From: Pectinatus cerevisiiphilus
GTDB lineage: Bacteria > Bacillota > Negativicutes > Selenomonadales > Selenomonadaceae
Length of the DNA stretch: 64,000 nucleotides
Direction: 5' to 3'
Assembly (NCBI RefSeq): GCF_004341685.1
Contig: NZ_SMAA01000009.1
Span: forward strand, 42,341 to 106,340
Shown here: one piece after another, positions 35,976 to 45,162 of the stretch
Position numbering within the stretch: position 1 is the stretch's first letter
Layout of the letters: each line of letters opens with the position of its first letter
Made by a program: the position numbers and the translations under genes
The notes under the pieces: model-generated
Database searches by the model: none
What the model saw: only the letters and a program-made list of their open reading frames with translations
Told to the model about the DNA's origin: nothing

Positions 35976-37013
35976 TTAAATTTTTATGATATTTTGCCCG
36001 CTTGCTTTTTTCAGGCGGTTCATAATCGCAAGGCCAATCCCCTTTTGCGTTGTTCCCTCCGCCAAAATAATATCTATATCTTTATCATCAAAATAAAGTA
36101 AAGCATTATATAAATTAGAGGCAATCGCATAAAGGTTTTTATTGCTGCCATAATCATATACAGCATCATAAGCCAGTGCTTTTATAACTTCACTACTTGC
36201 TATGATACCTACTTTTTGGCCTTCTCCCTGGTACTTCTTCAATGCCTTCGCCAATGCACCCAGCATAGCTTCTTTTTTCCCTTCGAACAAAACCAAAGGA
36301 GCTTTTGGCGCATAATGACGATACTTCATACCAGGAGCTTTTGGTATTTCATCTTTTTTGGTCAAGGCTGGATCTATACGCACTTCAGCAAAAATTTCTT
36401 CCAGCATTTCCTTGGTAACTGCTCCGGGGCGTAAAATAACAGGAACTTCCTCAGTACAGTCAATTATAGTGGATTCAACGCCAAATCCCGCGGCGCCACC
36501 ATCTAAAATCAAGGGAATGCGGCCTTTCATATCACGATATACCGATGCCGCCGTAGTCGGACTGGGGCGGCCTGAAATATTGGCGCTGGGCGCGGCTATT
36601 GGTACACCGGACAGGTTTATAAGTTTTCTGGCAATAGGATTAGCAGGCATCCTTACCCCAACGGTAGACAACCCACCTGTGATAGTATCAGGTATTGTCT
36701 CTTTCTTGGGTACAATCATTGTCACCGGACCAGGACAAAATGCCGACAATATTTTTACCGCCATAGGCGGCATTTTCTTTGTTACCATAGATAACATTTC
36801 GACACTGTCTATATGTAAAATAAGGGGATTATCAGAAGGGCGCCCCTTTGCCCTATATATTTTTGCTGATGCCTGTGTATCAAGGCCGTTTGCGCCAAGG
36901 CCATAAACAGTCTCCGTCGGAAATGCGACAACTTCACCGCTTTTTATAAGCCCTGCTGCTTTTTCTATGGCTTCGTTATCCTCTGGAGTTACTTTTATTA
37001 TTTCTGTTTCCAT
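35976..37013 (-). CDS. tsaC: L-threonylcarbamoyladenylate synthase (Sua5 type)
   Basis: The 345-residue protein makes threonylcarbamoyl-AMP for the t6A37 modification of ANN-decoding tRNAs. The YrdC domain (about 1-205) shows VVAFPTETVYGLGANGLD, YRAKGRPSDNPL, PCPGPVTMI-type FCPGPVTMIVPK, and SANISGRPSPTTA. The extra C-terminal Sua5 domain (about 235-345) makes it the long form. It overlaps prmC by 16 bases. Last gene of rpmE-yqhQ-prfA-prmC-tsaC. Confidence 0.94.
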   Translation of the reverse strand: METEIIKVTPEDNEAIEKAAGLIKSGEVVAFPTETVYGLGANGLDTQASAKIYRAKGRPSDNPLILHIDSVEMLSMVTKKMPPMAVKILSAFCPGPVTMIVPKKETIPDTITGGLSTVGVRMPANPIARKLINLSGVPIAAPSANISGRPSPTTAASVYRDMKGRIPLILDGGAAGFGVESTIIDCTEEVPVILRPGAVTKEMLEEIFAEVRIDPALTKKDEIPKAPGMKYRHYAPKAPLVLFEGKKEAMLGALAKALKKYQGEGQKVGIIASSEVIKALAYDAVYDYGSNKNLYAIASNLYNALLYFDDKDIDIILAEGTTQKGIGLAIMNRLKKASGQNIIKI

Positions 37014-37897
37014 AATACGACTACCCGTTCTATACCCGCTAAATCTTTCAATATCTCAATTTTCCCCCAAGCATTTTCCGCTGCTATTTTTTTTACAGAT
37101 GCCGCCTGCTTTATCCCAATTTCACAAGCCAAAAATCCATCTGCAACTAGTAATTCCTTACTTTCTTCTAAAAGACGCCGATAAAAATTAAGACCGTCAG
37201 CGCCGTCTGTCAACGCATCAGCTGGTTCATACGCGCGCACTTCCGGTTCCAATGTATCCATGTCAGCAAGCGGAATATATGGTGGATTAGCAACAATAGC
37301 TGCCAATGGTTCTCTATCTGGTATATCCCGCAACGGTTGCAATAAATCTCCCTGCAAAAATTCAATTTTATCTTCAACATGAAGAATCCCTGCATTTTCT
37401 TGTGCTGCTGCTATTGCCTCTGCTGAGATATCGACTGCGTACCCATGAAGATTTTTTCTTAGCTTAACAAGCGATATCGCTATAGCGCCGCTGCCCGTAC
37501 CAATATCTGCAAACACAGCTGTCTGCTCACTGGGCAGACGTTCGATAGCACACTCTACCAAAAGTTCAGTTTCCGGACGGGGCACCAGAACATGCCTGTT
37601 TACCTTAAACGGCATCCCCATAAATTCTTTTTGCCCTGTCAAGTAAGCCACCGGTATACGTGCTGCCCTTTTTTTTACCAGCTCGCGAAATTTGATAAGC
37701 TCATTTTCCTGCAAGGGTTCATCAAAATGCACGTACAGATATATTCTTTCTTTGCCTAAAAGATAAGAAAGCAGCACCTCTGCATCAAGCCGCGGAGAAT
37801 CAATTCCCTTCGCCGAAAAATATTCCTGCGTCCATTTCAAAATTGTACCGATAGTCCATATTTTCCCGTTGCCGGCATATGTCTTGTTTTGCGTCAT
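36998..37897 (-). CDS. prmC: Release-factor glutamine methyltransferase
   Basis: The 299-residue SAM enzyme methylates the Gln of the GGQ motif in release factors. Seen: PRPETELLVE, SAM motif I FADIGTGSGAIAISL and the Gln-binding VANPPYIP. The N-terminal helical release-factor-binding domain covers about 1-85. ATG 37897 lies four bases after the prfA stop; the longer frame overlaps prfA. prfA, its substrate gene, is directly upstream. Confidence 0.95.
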   Translation of the reverse strand: MTQNKTYAGNGKIWTIGTILKWTQEYFSAKGIDSPRLDAEVLLSYLLGKERIYLYVHFDEPLQENELIKFRELVKKRAARIPVAYLTGQKEFMGMPFKVNRHVLVPRPETELLVECAIERLPSEQTAVFADIGTGSGAIAISLVKLRKNLHGYAVDISAEAIAAAQENAGILHVEDKIEFLQGDLLQPLRDIPDREPLAAIVANPPYIPLADMDTLEPEVRAYEPADALTDGADGLNFYRRLLEESKELLVADGFLACEIGIKQAASVKKIAAENAWGKIEILKDLAGIERVVVLWKQK

Positions 37898-37901
37898 ATA
37901 T

Positions 37902-38969
37902 TTATTTGACCTGCTGTAATCTTTCCGCTTGGTCAGCCGTAATAAGCGCATTTATCAACTCATCAAGCTCACCGTTTAAAACAGCATCAAGTTTATGCAA
38001 TGTCATACCGATACGGTGATCTGTAACACGCCCCTGCGGAAAATTATAAGTTCTGATTCGTTGGCTCCGGTCACCCGAACCTACCTGACTTTTTCTATCA
38101 GCAGCAATTTCTTTCTGCTGTGCTTTCTGGGCTTCATCATTGATTCTGGCACGCAGGACACGCATGGCCTTTTCTTTGTTTTTCAACTGTGATTTTTCAT
38201 CCTGGCATTGGACGACAATGCCTGTGGGAATATGTGTAATGCGGATTGCCGAATCTGTCTTATTGACATACTGTCCGCCAGCTCCACTTGCTCTATATGT
38301 ATCTATACGCAAATCGGACTGCTTTATGTCTATTTCTACATCTTCCACTTCCGGCAATACTGCTACCGTCACAGCAGAGGTATGTATCCTGCCGCTGGAT
38401 TCTGTTTCCGGCACACGCTGCACACGGTGAGTCCCGCTTTCATATTTCAGGCGGCTGTACGCGCCACGGCCTTCAATACAAAAAGAAACTTCCTTGAAAC
38501 CGCCCAGCTCAGTAGCATTTGCATCAAGAATTTCGGTTTTCCACCCCTTCATTTCCGCATAACGTGAATACATGCGAAACAAATCTCCGGCAAATAAGGC
38601 CGCTTCGTCACCGCCTACACCACCGCGTATTTCAATTATGACATTTTTAGTATCGTTGGGATCTTTAGGTAAAAGTAAAAGGGGAAGCTCTTTTTCAAAA
38701 GCTTCCTTTTCCTTTTGCAATGAAGCTATTTCTGTTTCCAATAATTTTTTAAATTCATTGTCATCTTCTTCAGCGAGCATTGCCTTATTTTCACTTAATT
38801 CGTTACATGCCTTTTTATACTGCCTGTACTTCTCCACGATCTCGCTGAGTGCGGCATGTTCCTGGTTGTATTTTTGCCAACGTGGTACATCCGCTAAAAT
38901 ATCAGGATCACTTATCAATGATTCCAATTCCAAATATTTATTTTCAATTGCAGCTAACTTTTCTAACAC
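37902..38969 (-). CDS. prfA: Peptide chain release factor 1
   Basis: The 355-residue factor ends translation at UAA and UAG. The catalytic GGQ sits in [18 protein letters not shown] and the C-terminal tail is the usual RF-1 type ([17 protein letters not shown]). The N-terminal coiled coil is complete. Co-directional with prmC, four bases away. Confidence 0.97.
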   Translation of the reverse strand: MLEKLAAIENKYLELESLISDPDILADVPRWQKYNQEHAALSEIVEKYRQYKKACNELSENKAMLAEEDDNEFKKLLETEIASLQKEKEAFEKELPLLLLPKDPNDTKNVIIEIRGGVGGDEAALFAGDLFRMYSRYAEMKGWKTEILDANATELGGFKEVSFCIEGRGAYSRLKYESGTHRVQRVPETESSGRIHTSAVTVAVLPEVEDVEIDIKQSDLRIDTYRASGAGGQYVNKTDSAIRITHIPTGIVVQCQDEKSQLKNKEKAMRVLRARINDEAQKAQQKEIAADRKSQVGSGDRSQRIRTYNFPQGRVTDHRIGMTLHKLDAVLNGELDELINALITADQAERLQQVK

Positions 38970-38994
38970 GAACGCTTATTCCCTTTCCCATATA

Positions 38995-39933
38995 TCAATT
39001 ATTATCAACTAGTTGTGTAAACGATGACGATTTTTCTTCATATGCCTTTGCAGGTTCTTCCTGCGTTTCGACAACAACTGCTTCTACCGCCTTAACCGCT
39101 ACCTCTATCATTGATGCATCAGGTTCTTTCGTCGTAAGACGCTGTAACCACAGTCCCGGTAAAATAGCAATATGGACAAGCGGATTTTTCGAGCGTCCAG
39201 AAAATCTGATAATTTCATATGACACACCAGCTACAACAGGCAATAGCACAACACGTGACAATATTCTATAGATCAGGTCCGGCCAGCCTAAAAAGGCAAA
39301 TATCACTATACTAACCAACATAACGATCAGTAGAAAAGAAGTACCACAACGCGGATGAAACCGGGAAAATTTTTGGATATTTTCAGGGGTAAGTGGAACA
39401 CCTGCTTCATAAGCAAAAATCGTCTTATGTTCAGCTCCATGATACTGAAAAACACGGTGGATGTCCTTCACTTTTGATATTCCGTATATATATATAAGAA
39501 ATATTGCCAACCGTAATATTCCTTCTCCCAAATTCATATAAAAAGGATCATTGGTTGGAAAAAATCTTGCCGCAGCCGTTGGGATAACCACAAATAACAA
39601 AATCGCCGCTGCGATAGATACAAAAATAGTAACTGCCATATCTTTATCCGAAAGCTTATCATCTTCATCTTCTCCTGCCATCTTAGCAGAATAGGAAAGT
39701 GAACGCATGCCGATTACTAAAGATTCACAGAGTGAGAGGACACCTCGCAGAAAAGGTTTTTTCAAAATAGGATATTTATCGCCGAGTGAATTTACAGGTC
39801 CTTTTTTTACGCAAATCTCGCCTGACGGTTCGCGAACAGCTGTAGCTACATATTTAGCACCACGCATCATCACGCCTTCAATGACAGCCTGCCCGCCTAT
39901 ATTCATTCTGGTACAGCATTTTTCTTTCACCAC
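38995..39933 (-). CDS. yqhQ: YqhQ-type DUF1385 membrane protein
   Basis: The 312-residue protein starts with the family hallmark MNIGGQAVIEGVMMRGAKY (after about nine residues) and has three or four membrane segments with FQYHGAEHKTIFAYEAG and FHPRCGTSFL. Function is unknown, but the gene commonly sits between rpmE and prfA in Firmicutes, as here. The C-terminal 40 residues are acidic and Val/Glu-rich. GTG 39933 (or the next GTG, 39930) follows AAAGGAG. Confidence 0.88.
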   Translation of the reverse strand: MVKEKCCTRMNIGGQAVIEGVMMRGAKYVATAVREPSGEICVKKGPVNSLGDKYPILKKPFLRGVLSLCESLVIGMRSLSYSAKMAGEDEDDKLSDKDMAVTIFVSIAAAILLFVVIPTAAARFFPTNDPFYMNLGEGILRLAIFLIYIYGISKVKDIHRVFQYHGAEHKTIFAYEAGVPLTPENIQKFSRFHPRCGTSFLLIVMLVSIVIFAFLGWPDLIYRILSRVVLLPVVAGVSYEIIRFSGRSKNPLVHIAILPGLWLQRLTTKEPDASMIEVAVKAVEAVVVETQEEPAKAYEEKSSSFTQLVDNN

Positions 39934-39979
39934 TAAGCTCCTTTGCCCTATAAGTTAAATAATTCTATATATAAATGAA

Positions 39980-39999
39980 GCAGAGCATTGCTGCTCTGC
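39980..39999 (-). terminator. Hairpin downstream of rpmE
   Basis: A perfect 8-bp stem (39980-39987 with 39992-39999) and 4-base loop lies 15 bases after the rpmE stop. The tail is only moderately T-rich, so it may attenuate rather than end transcription into yqhQ. Confidence 0.55.
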
Positions 40000-40014
40000 C
40001 GCCCATAACAAATA

Positions 40015-40215
40015 TTATTTTGTTCCGTAACGTTTGTTAAATTTTTCAATTCTACCACCGGCAGCAGATTCACGCTGACGTCCCGTATAAAACGGATGAC
40101 ATTTTGAACATATATCAACGCGAAGGTTTTCCTTTACGGATCCGGTTTTAAAAGTATTGCCGCAGCCGCAAACAACTGTCGCTTCTTTATAATCAGGATG
40201 TATTCCCTTTTTCAT
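40015..40215 (-). CDS. rpmE: 50S ribosomal protein L31 (zinc-binding form)
   Basis: The 66-residue protein starts [16 protein letters not shown] and has CGCG and [10 protein letters not shown], so the four-Cys (C+) zinc form. ATG 40215 follows GAGGTG; the frame extends three codons upstream without support. First gene of rpmE-yqhQ-prfA-prmC-tsaC. Confidence 0.96.
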   Translation of the reverse strand: MKKGIHPDYKEATVVCGCGNTFKTGSVKENLRVDICSKCHPFYTGRQRESAAGGRIEKFNKRYGTK

Positions 40216-40254
40216 ATAACACACCTCATTTCTCCTAAACTATATCAGTTAGTA

Positions 40255-40283
40255 ATTATAGCACACCGCTTTAGCTCTTGCAA
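40255..40283 (-). promoter_or_regulatory. Promoter of the rpmE operon
   Basis: On the minus strand TTGCAA (40283-40278) and a perfect TATAAT (40260-40255) have a 17-bp spacer. Confidence 0.75.
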
Positions 40284-40422
40284 GCATGCTGTTTAGTAAA
40301 TTATATAGACATCCCTGCAGAAACTAAGTCACGCACACAAACATATAAACCATGTATAGCAGCAAAATTAATTTACAGTTCTGCCCAGCTCATATAATAT
40401 TTTGTAAATAAATTTTATTATA

Positions 40423-40434
40423 TTAGGTACCTGA
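40423..40434. promoter_or_regulatory. MarR operator candidate, upstream copy
   Basis: TTAGGTACCTGA is an imperfect palindrome (one mismatch) located 9 bp before the -35 box. It is matched by a perfect copy downstream. Confidence 0.65.
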
Positions 40435-40443
40435 AAATAATGC

Positions 40444-40472
40444 TTGACACTTATTTTTTTTTATGTTACGAT
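40444..40472 (+). promoter_or_regulatory. Promoter of the MarR-CDF unit
   Basis: A perfect TTGACA (40444-40449) and TACGAT (40467-40472) are separated by 17 bp. Operator copies lie on both sides. Confidence 0.75.
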
Positions 40473-40490
40473 AACATTTGTTAGGTACCT

Positions 40491-40502
40491 AATAAATAAT
40501 TT
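40491..40502. promoter_or_regulatory. MarR operator candidate, downstream copy
   Basis: TTAGGTACCTAA is a perfect 12-bp palindrome about 20 bases after the -10 box and just before the ribosome site. Its centre lies 68 bp from that of the upstream copy. Confidence 0.7.
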
Positions 40503-40516
40503 TTACGGAGGAAAAA

Positions 40517-41059
40517 ATGAATACTAACTCTCTTGGTAATAAAAATCCAAATCTTATTTCAGAAAAACTTTACTCACTCTTTTTACGCTGCTCTCACGCA
40601 TTAAGTCGTGGTCATCATCAAAGTGGCGGTATGCACCCAAGCCAGCAACGCATACTTTCATTGCTGGCATCCAGCGATAAAATTACACAACATGACTTAC
40701 TGGACATATTGCAAATCCGCGCTGCTTCTTTAAGTGAGTTATTAACTAAATTAGAAAGTAAACGACTCATCAATCGAACCAAAGCAGCTAATAATAAACG
40801 CAGCATTGATGTTGAAATAACTGATCTAGGTGAAGCAGTAGCCGCTGAATATGCTGACAGTCACCAAGCAGTGACGACTAAATTATTTTCCGTTTTATCG
40901 GAAGATGAGCAGCAGCTCTTAGTCCAATTATTAAGCAGGCTTATTGAAAATTGGCACAATTACCATCATGGTTTAAACGGAAATAAAGATTCTCTACATG
41001 GACAGAAAGACGGAAACGATCATACTGCTAATCATCATGATGAATCCACATGTCCATAA
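40517..41059 (+). CDS. MarR-family regulator with His-rich tail
   Basis: The 180-residue protein has a MarR winged helix (about 35-125): SQQRILSLLASSDKITQHDLLDIL, then LSELLTKLESKRLINR and a wing with KRSIDVEITDLG. The last 35 residues are rich in His (NYHHG...HG...DHTANHHDESTCP), an unusual extension that could bind metal. Next comes a metal-efflux-type transporter gene 53 bases away, and two palindromes flank the promoter, so metal-responsive autorepression is a reasonable inference. ATG 40517 has ACGGAGG upstream. Confidence 0.85.
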   Translation: MNTNSLGNKNPNLISEKLYSLFLRCSHALSRGHHQSGGMHPSQQRILSLLASSDKITQHDLLDILQIRAASLSELLTKLESKRLINRTKAANNKRSIDVEITDLGEAVAAEYADSHQAVTTKLFSVLSEDEQQLLVQLLSRLIENWHNYHHGLNGNKDSLHGQKDGNDHTANHHDESTCP

Positions 41060-41112
41060 TATATATAACACTATAAAGAACTACCAATATTAGTACAGTG
41101 AATAGGTGAAAA

Positions 41113-42071
41113 ATGATTCAAAAAAAGTTCCCCCAAAATACACATATTAGTGAGCGCCAAAGAATTGGCCAACTGGCAGGTATTATCGGCATAGCAGTTA
41201 ATGCCTGCCTATTCTTCTTAAAATTAACACTAGGATTATTAAGCAATAGTGTTTCTGTCATTGCTGACGGTTTTAATAACCTTGGGGACTGTATCTCTTC
41301 TCTTGTGACAACAGTTGGTTTTTATTTAAGCGGAAAAGATGCAGATACCAAACACCCATACGGATATGGGCGAATGGAATACATTAGTGGTTTTATCGTT
41401 GCCTTGCTAATAATTATAACAGCATTATCAGTAGGAAAATTTTCTATTATGCGTATGCTATCCCCAGAACCCTCTATGCTAACAACCAAACTTCTATTTG
41501 CCCAGATATTTGCAATAATAGTAAAATTAATCTTTGCCTTTTATATTCATGTTATAAACAGCAAATTTGATTCAGCCGTTTTAAATGCTACATTAAAAGA
41601 CAGTTTAGCTGATGCTGGTGTAACTACTGCTGCTTTACTGTCATTGCTCACTTCACAATTTACATCATTGCCCGTTGATGGTATCGCAGGATTTATAATT
41701 GCCATTATGATTTTAGGAGCTGGCATAACTTCCTTCAAAGAACATCTGGATTTGTTACTCGGCAACTCTGTCAACAAAAAACGATAGAAGAAATTTCAAC
41801 TGTTATAAAAAAATACTATGTTTTAGGTGACATGAAAGCTTTATATATATATGATTTTGGTCCAGAAAAACAAGTTGCCTTCTTAAAGATTGTTCCCAAG
41901 GTAAGTCCACATTTCAAAGAAACACAAAATGCTATTCAAAATTTTACTTCTCAATTAAAAAATGACTATAATATTGATGCTACAGTCTATTGGGATACCA
42001 CTCATGTTGAAAACCACAGTACTAAGAAAAAACAATCTTTTACTTATATCAACTACAGCCAAAATAATTGA
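41113..42071 (+). pseudogene. Cation diffusion facilitator transporter, frameshifted
   Basis: The first frame (41113-41787) encodes five to six membrane segments with the CDF motifs ADGFNNLGDC in TM2, HPYGYGRMEY and LKDSLADAGV in TM5. It stops early after GNSVNKKR. The cytoplasmic C-terminal domain continues in the -1 frame without a stop (KTIEEISTVIKKYY ... YIYDFGPEKQV ... THVENH) to 42071. One extra A in the A6 run at 41776-41781 would restore a normal protein of about 319 residues. The Asn-x3-Asp and Asp-x3-Asp pattern recalls manganese-type CDFs. It could be a true mutation, a base-calling error or a slippage site. Confidence 0.85.
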
Positions 42072-42137
42072 TATAAAAATACGCTATTAAATAAACAAGG
42101 AAAATACATTCCGCCACATTCTTTTTTATCTTCTCAT

Positions 42138-42181
42138 AAATAATCCGATGATAAGTGTATCTTTATCATTGGATTATTTTG
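42138..42181 (+). terminator. Terminator after the CDF gene
   Basis: A 17-bp stem with one G-U pair (42138-42154 with 42163-42179) is followed by T residues. Confidence 0.8.
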
Positions 42182-42255
42182 CGTGTATAAGATCTATACA
42201 CGCAGACTATTTTTATCTCTATCAGTAAATTTTTATAAAAATTTATTTGTTTAGG

Positions 42256-42319
42256 TTGCAATTATAGATTAATAGTAATATTATAATTGTATAAGCGATT
42301 ATTCGAGTACGCAATTATA
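42256..42319 (+). promoter_or_regulatory. Promoter and possible ArsR operators
   Basis: TTGCAA (42256-42261) and TATTAT (42279-42284) have a 17-bp spacer. CAATTATA occurs at 42259-42266 and 42312-42319 and inverted (TATAATTG) at 42282-42289, giving possible half-sites for ArsR around the promoter. Confidence 0.5.
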
Positions 42320-42335
42320 TATAAGGAGGACATAT

Positions 42336-42686
42336 GTGAAAAAGCTAGTAGACGTTTTAAAAGCACTATCCGATGAAACGCGATTAAGAATATTGAATCT
42401 ACTATATGAGCGAGAACTATGCGTTTGTGACATTATGGAAACTTTACAGATTACCCAGGCAAAAGCATCCCGGCATTTGATTTATATGAAAAATGCCGGA
42501 CTAGTAAAAGACAGAAAGCAGGCACAGTGGGCATATTATGCTTTAGAAAAAGATGAACGCTTAAAATTCATTAACAGCTTAGTTTTTGACAATTTGCGAT
42601 GCATAAATCTGTACAAAGAAGATCTAGCAAACTTAAATAAATGGCTAGCACAAAAAAATGGTTATTGCGACAAAAAAGAAAAATGA
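42336..42686 (+). CDS. arsR: Arsenical-responsive repressor ArsR
   Basis: The 116-residue ArsR/SmtB winged-helix protein has KALSDETRLRILNLL and the metalloid-binding ELCVCDIME in helix 3, then QAKASRHLIYMKNAGLV. Arsenite or antimonite binding to the Cys pair releases it from DNA. GTG 42336 follows AAGGAGG; the ATG at 42334 is immediately stopped. First gene of arsR-arsD-arsA. Confidence 0.94.
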   Translation: MKKLVDVLKALSDETRLRILNLLYERELCVCDIMETLQITQAKASRHLIYMKNAGLVKDRKQAQWAYYALEKDERLKFINSLVFDNLRCINLYKEDLANLNKWLAQKNGYCDKKEK

Positions 42687-42702
42687 AAAGGAGCTAATTT
42701 AG

Positions 42703-43068
42703 ATGAAAAAGGTTGAAATTTTTGATCCGGCAATGTGTTGTACTACAGGTGTATGTGGTCCATCAATCGATCCTGAGCTTTTACGAATGGCAACGGTAAT
42801 TAATTCTTTAAAAGAAAAAGGTATCCTTATCGAACGGCATAATCTGGCTAATGAACCACAGTGTTTTGTTGATAATAAGCTAATCAATAAGATACTGCAA
42901 GAAAAGGGAGCTGAAGTTTTGCCTGTAACGCTTGTTGATGGCAACGTTATTAAAACAAAGAGTTATCCAAGCAATAGTGAACTAGCCGAATGGCTTGGTG
43001 TAAATATTGAAATAAAGCAGATGAAAAAGGATGATGGCTGCTGTTGTAACACTAAAGGGAAGTGCTAA
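42703..43068 (+). CDS. arsD: Arsenite metallochaperone ArsD
   Basis: The 121-residue protein has the N-terminal FDPAMCCTTGVCGP (Cys 12, 13 and 18) that carries arsenite to ArsA, VDNKLINKILQ and a C-terminal CCCNTKGKC tail with further Cys. It is co-transcribed with arsR (16-base gap) and its stop is one base before the arsA start. Confidence 0.95.
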   Translation: MKKVEIFDPAMCCTTGVCGPSIDPELLRMATVINSLKEKGILIERHNLANEPQCFVDNKLINKILQEKGAEVLPVTLVDGNVIKTKSYPSNSELAEWLGVNIEIKQMKKDDGCCCNTKGKC

Positions 43069-43069
43069 T

Positions 43070-44821
43070 ATGGCGGATATCCTGCAAGAAACATTTGCTC
43101 CAAGCAAGATAAACCTTACAAAATACTTATTTTTTACTGGCAAGGGTGGTGTTGGTAAAACTTCTACAGCTTGTGCCGTAGCTGTCAATTTAGCAGACCA
43201 TGGTAAAAAAGTTCTTTTGGTCAGTACTGATCCTGCCTCTAATTTACAGGACGTTTTCCATACCACGCTCAGCGGTAAGGGTGTTGTGATTGACGGTGTT
43301 CCCAATCTTACCGTTGCCAACCTTAATCCAGAAGAAGCAGCAAGAGAATACAGAGAGGCCGTTATTGCTCCCTATCGTACAAAACTGCCTGAAAATGTTC
43401 TTACGAACATGGAAGAACAGCTTTCTGGTTCTTGTACCACTGAGATAGCCGCGTTTGACCAATTCGCTCATTTTATTACTGACCGTGTTACCAAAGAATA
43501 CTATGATCATATCATTTTTGATACAGCGCCAACTGGACATACACTGCGTATGTTGCAACTTCCTTCAGCTTGGAGTAATTTTATCAATAAAAGTACACAT
43601 GGCGCCTCTTGTCTAGGACAGCTTGCAGGACTTAAAGAGAAAAAAACTATGTATCAAATTGCTGTCAATAATTTATCAAACCCTATGAAAACAACGCTTC
43701 TTTTGATTGCAAGACCAGAAACAACACCTTTATTGGAAGCAGAGCGCTCAAGTATCGAATTGCATGAATTAGGAATTGATAATCAGTTCTTGATTATTAA
43801 TGGTGTCTTAATTGAAACTTCCGATGATATTTCACAAAAAATATCTGCTAAACAGCACATATCCATGGAAAATATGCCCCATACCCTGAAAAAACTCAAA
43901 ACTTTTTTCTTACCACTCCGTTCTTACAACATTTTAGGGTTAGATAATATCCGGGCATTTTTTCAACATGATACATATAAAAAAACTGTCGCACCAATAA
44001 AATTGGAAGAACATTTATCAATTCATTTATTAGTCGAAGATTTATATAAAACAGGAAAAAAGGTAATTTTCACAATGGGCAAGGGCGGTGTTGGTAAAAC
44101 TACCCTAGCAGCCGTAATTGCTTTAGCCCTTGCCAAGAAAGGAACAAAGGTACGTTTAACCTCAACGGATCCCGCCGATCACCTGCGCTACGTTATTCAG
44201 AAATCGGCAAATATAACATTTAGTCACATTGATGAGAAACAGGAATTGCTACATTACCAAACAGAAGTACTTGAAAAAGCACGTGAGACGATGAATGATG
44301 AAGACATTGCTTACATTGAAGAAGATTTAAAATCTCCTTGTACACAAGAAATTGCCATATTCAGAGCTTTTGCTGATATTGTCGATAAGGCAGAAAACGA
44401 AGTTGTCGTAATCGACACTGCTCCAACCGGCCATACACTTTTATTATTAGATTCAACCCAGAGTTATCATCGGGAAGTACAAAGGGCCAAAGGTGAAACA
44501 CCGATTTCGGTGCAACGTCTTTTACCAAGACTGCGTGATAAACAACAAACAGAAGTCATTATTGTCACATTGCCAGAAGCAACACCTGTATTTGAAGCAT
44601 CAAGGCTGCATGATGATCTGCTGCGGGCGGGAATGCATAATAAATGGTGGATTGCAAACCAGTGCCTTTCTATGACTAATACGAAAAATCCTATGTTAAT
44701 GGCACGTGTCAAAGCTGAAAAGCAATGGCTGAAAGAAATAAATAAAATTAGTGATGGTAACTTTGTTACTATTCCTTGGTTGCAAGATACTTCTATCGCA
44801 AATATCTATAACTGCTTTTAA
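43070..44821 (+). CDS. arsA: Arsenite-stimulated ATPase ArsA
   Basis: The 583-residue protein is a tandem ATPase with two P-loops, GKGGVGKTS (A1, about residue 25) and GKGGVGKTT (A2, about 340). Each is followed by a DTAPTGHTLR/L signature. Candidate metalloid Cys residues lie in SGSCTTEI, GASCLGQL and SPCTQEIAIF. ArsA docks on the ArsB/Acr3 permease to drive arsenite export. No such permease gene follows; the next 420 bases are non-coding. ATG 43070 was chosen with GGGAAG upstream; the frame from 43031 overlaps arsD. Confidence 0.95.
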   Translation: MADILQETFAPSKINLTKYLFFTGKGGVGKTSTACAVAVNLADHGKKVLLVSTDPASNLQDVFHTTLSGKGVVIDGVPNLTVANLNPEEAAREYREAVIAPYRTKLPENVLTNMEEQLSGSCTTEIAAFDQFAHFITDRVTKEYYDHIIFDTAPTGHTLRMLQLPSAWSNFINKSTHGASCLGQLAGLKEKKTMYQIAVNNLSNPMKTTLLLIARPETTPLLEAERSSIELHELGIDNQFLIINGVLIETSDDISQKISAKQHISMENMPHTLKKLKTFFLPLRSYNILGLDNIRAFFQHDTYKKTVAPIKLEEHLSIHLLVEDLYKTGKKVIFTMGKGGVGKTTLAAVIALALAKKGTKVRLTSTDPADHLRYVIQKSANITFSHIDEKQELLHYQTEVLEKARETMNDEDIAYIEEDLKSPCTQEIAIFRAFADIVDKAENEVVVIDTAPTGHTLLLLDSTQSYHREVQRAKGETPISVQRLLPRLRDKQQTEVIIVTLPEATPVFEASRLHDDLLRAGMHNKWWIANQCLSMTNTKNPMLMARVKAEKQWLKEINKISDGNFVTIPWLQDTSIANIYNCF

Positions 44822-44968
44822 ATAAAAAGATAAATTTGTTATTTTTCGGCTACCCTTGGAGACTCCCATGCCAAAGGCTTGATATAAAACAACCCAAGTT
44901 TTGATATATTTTATATAAAAGATTCGTTAAATCCTTTTAATTTAATAATCTATAGCCCAAGTTTTATT

Positions 44969-45046
44969 GAGCATAAAACATCTATCCTTCCTTTTTAGTG
45001 TAGAAATCTTAATTGTAACGGATTTTTTGTTTTATGCTCTTTTTTT
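44969..45046 (+). terminator. Terminator-like long hairpin downstream of arsA
   Basis: GAGCATAAAAC (44969-44979) and GTTTTATGCTC (45029-45039) are perfect 11-bp inverted copies, followed by seven T residues. The 49-base loop is longer than usual. The rest of 44822-45242 holds a smaller hairpin (45066-45071 with 45082-45087) but no supported gene. Confidence 0.6.
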
Positions 45047-45128
45047 GTAAAAAAATAATATCAGAGTAAGCTTGAATTTTTGCTTACCCCAACATTTAGT
45101 ATAGAACCGATTTTTGCTTTGCATAACA

Positions 45129-45162
45129 AAAAAGCCAGCAGGAAAATTCCTACCGGCTTTTT
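45129..45162. terminator. Terminator downstream of tRNA-Arg(CCT)
   Basis: A 15-bp stem with two mismatches (45129-45143 with 45148-45162) has A- and T-runs. It suits the minus-strand tRNA and the plus-strand ars unit. Confidence 0.7.

Noticed and set aside
36358..36906. 182-codon plus-strand frame opposite tsaC
   Set aside because: It lies entirely within a well-conserved gene on the other strand and encodes low-complexity Ile/Ser/Pro sequence.
40423..40502. Palindromes TTAGGTACCT-A as ends of a mobile element
   Set aside because: They are internally palindromic, lie 68 bp apart around a promoter, and no transposase or target duplication is present. Operators are simpler.
41776..41788. Canonical -1 programmed frameshift heptamer in the CDF gene
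   Set aside because: The run C AAA AAA C fits only partly, and I see no obvious stimulatory stem just downstream. A single-base loss or base-calling error is simpler, though slippage is not excluded.
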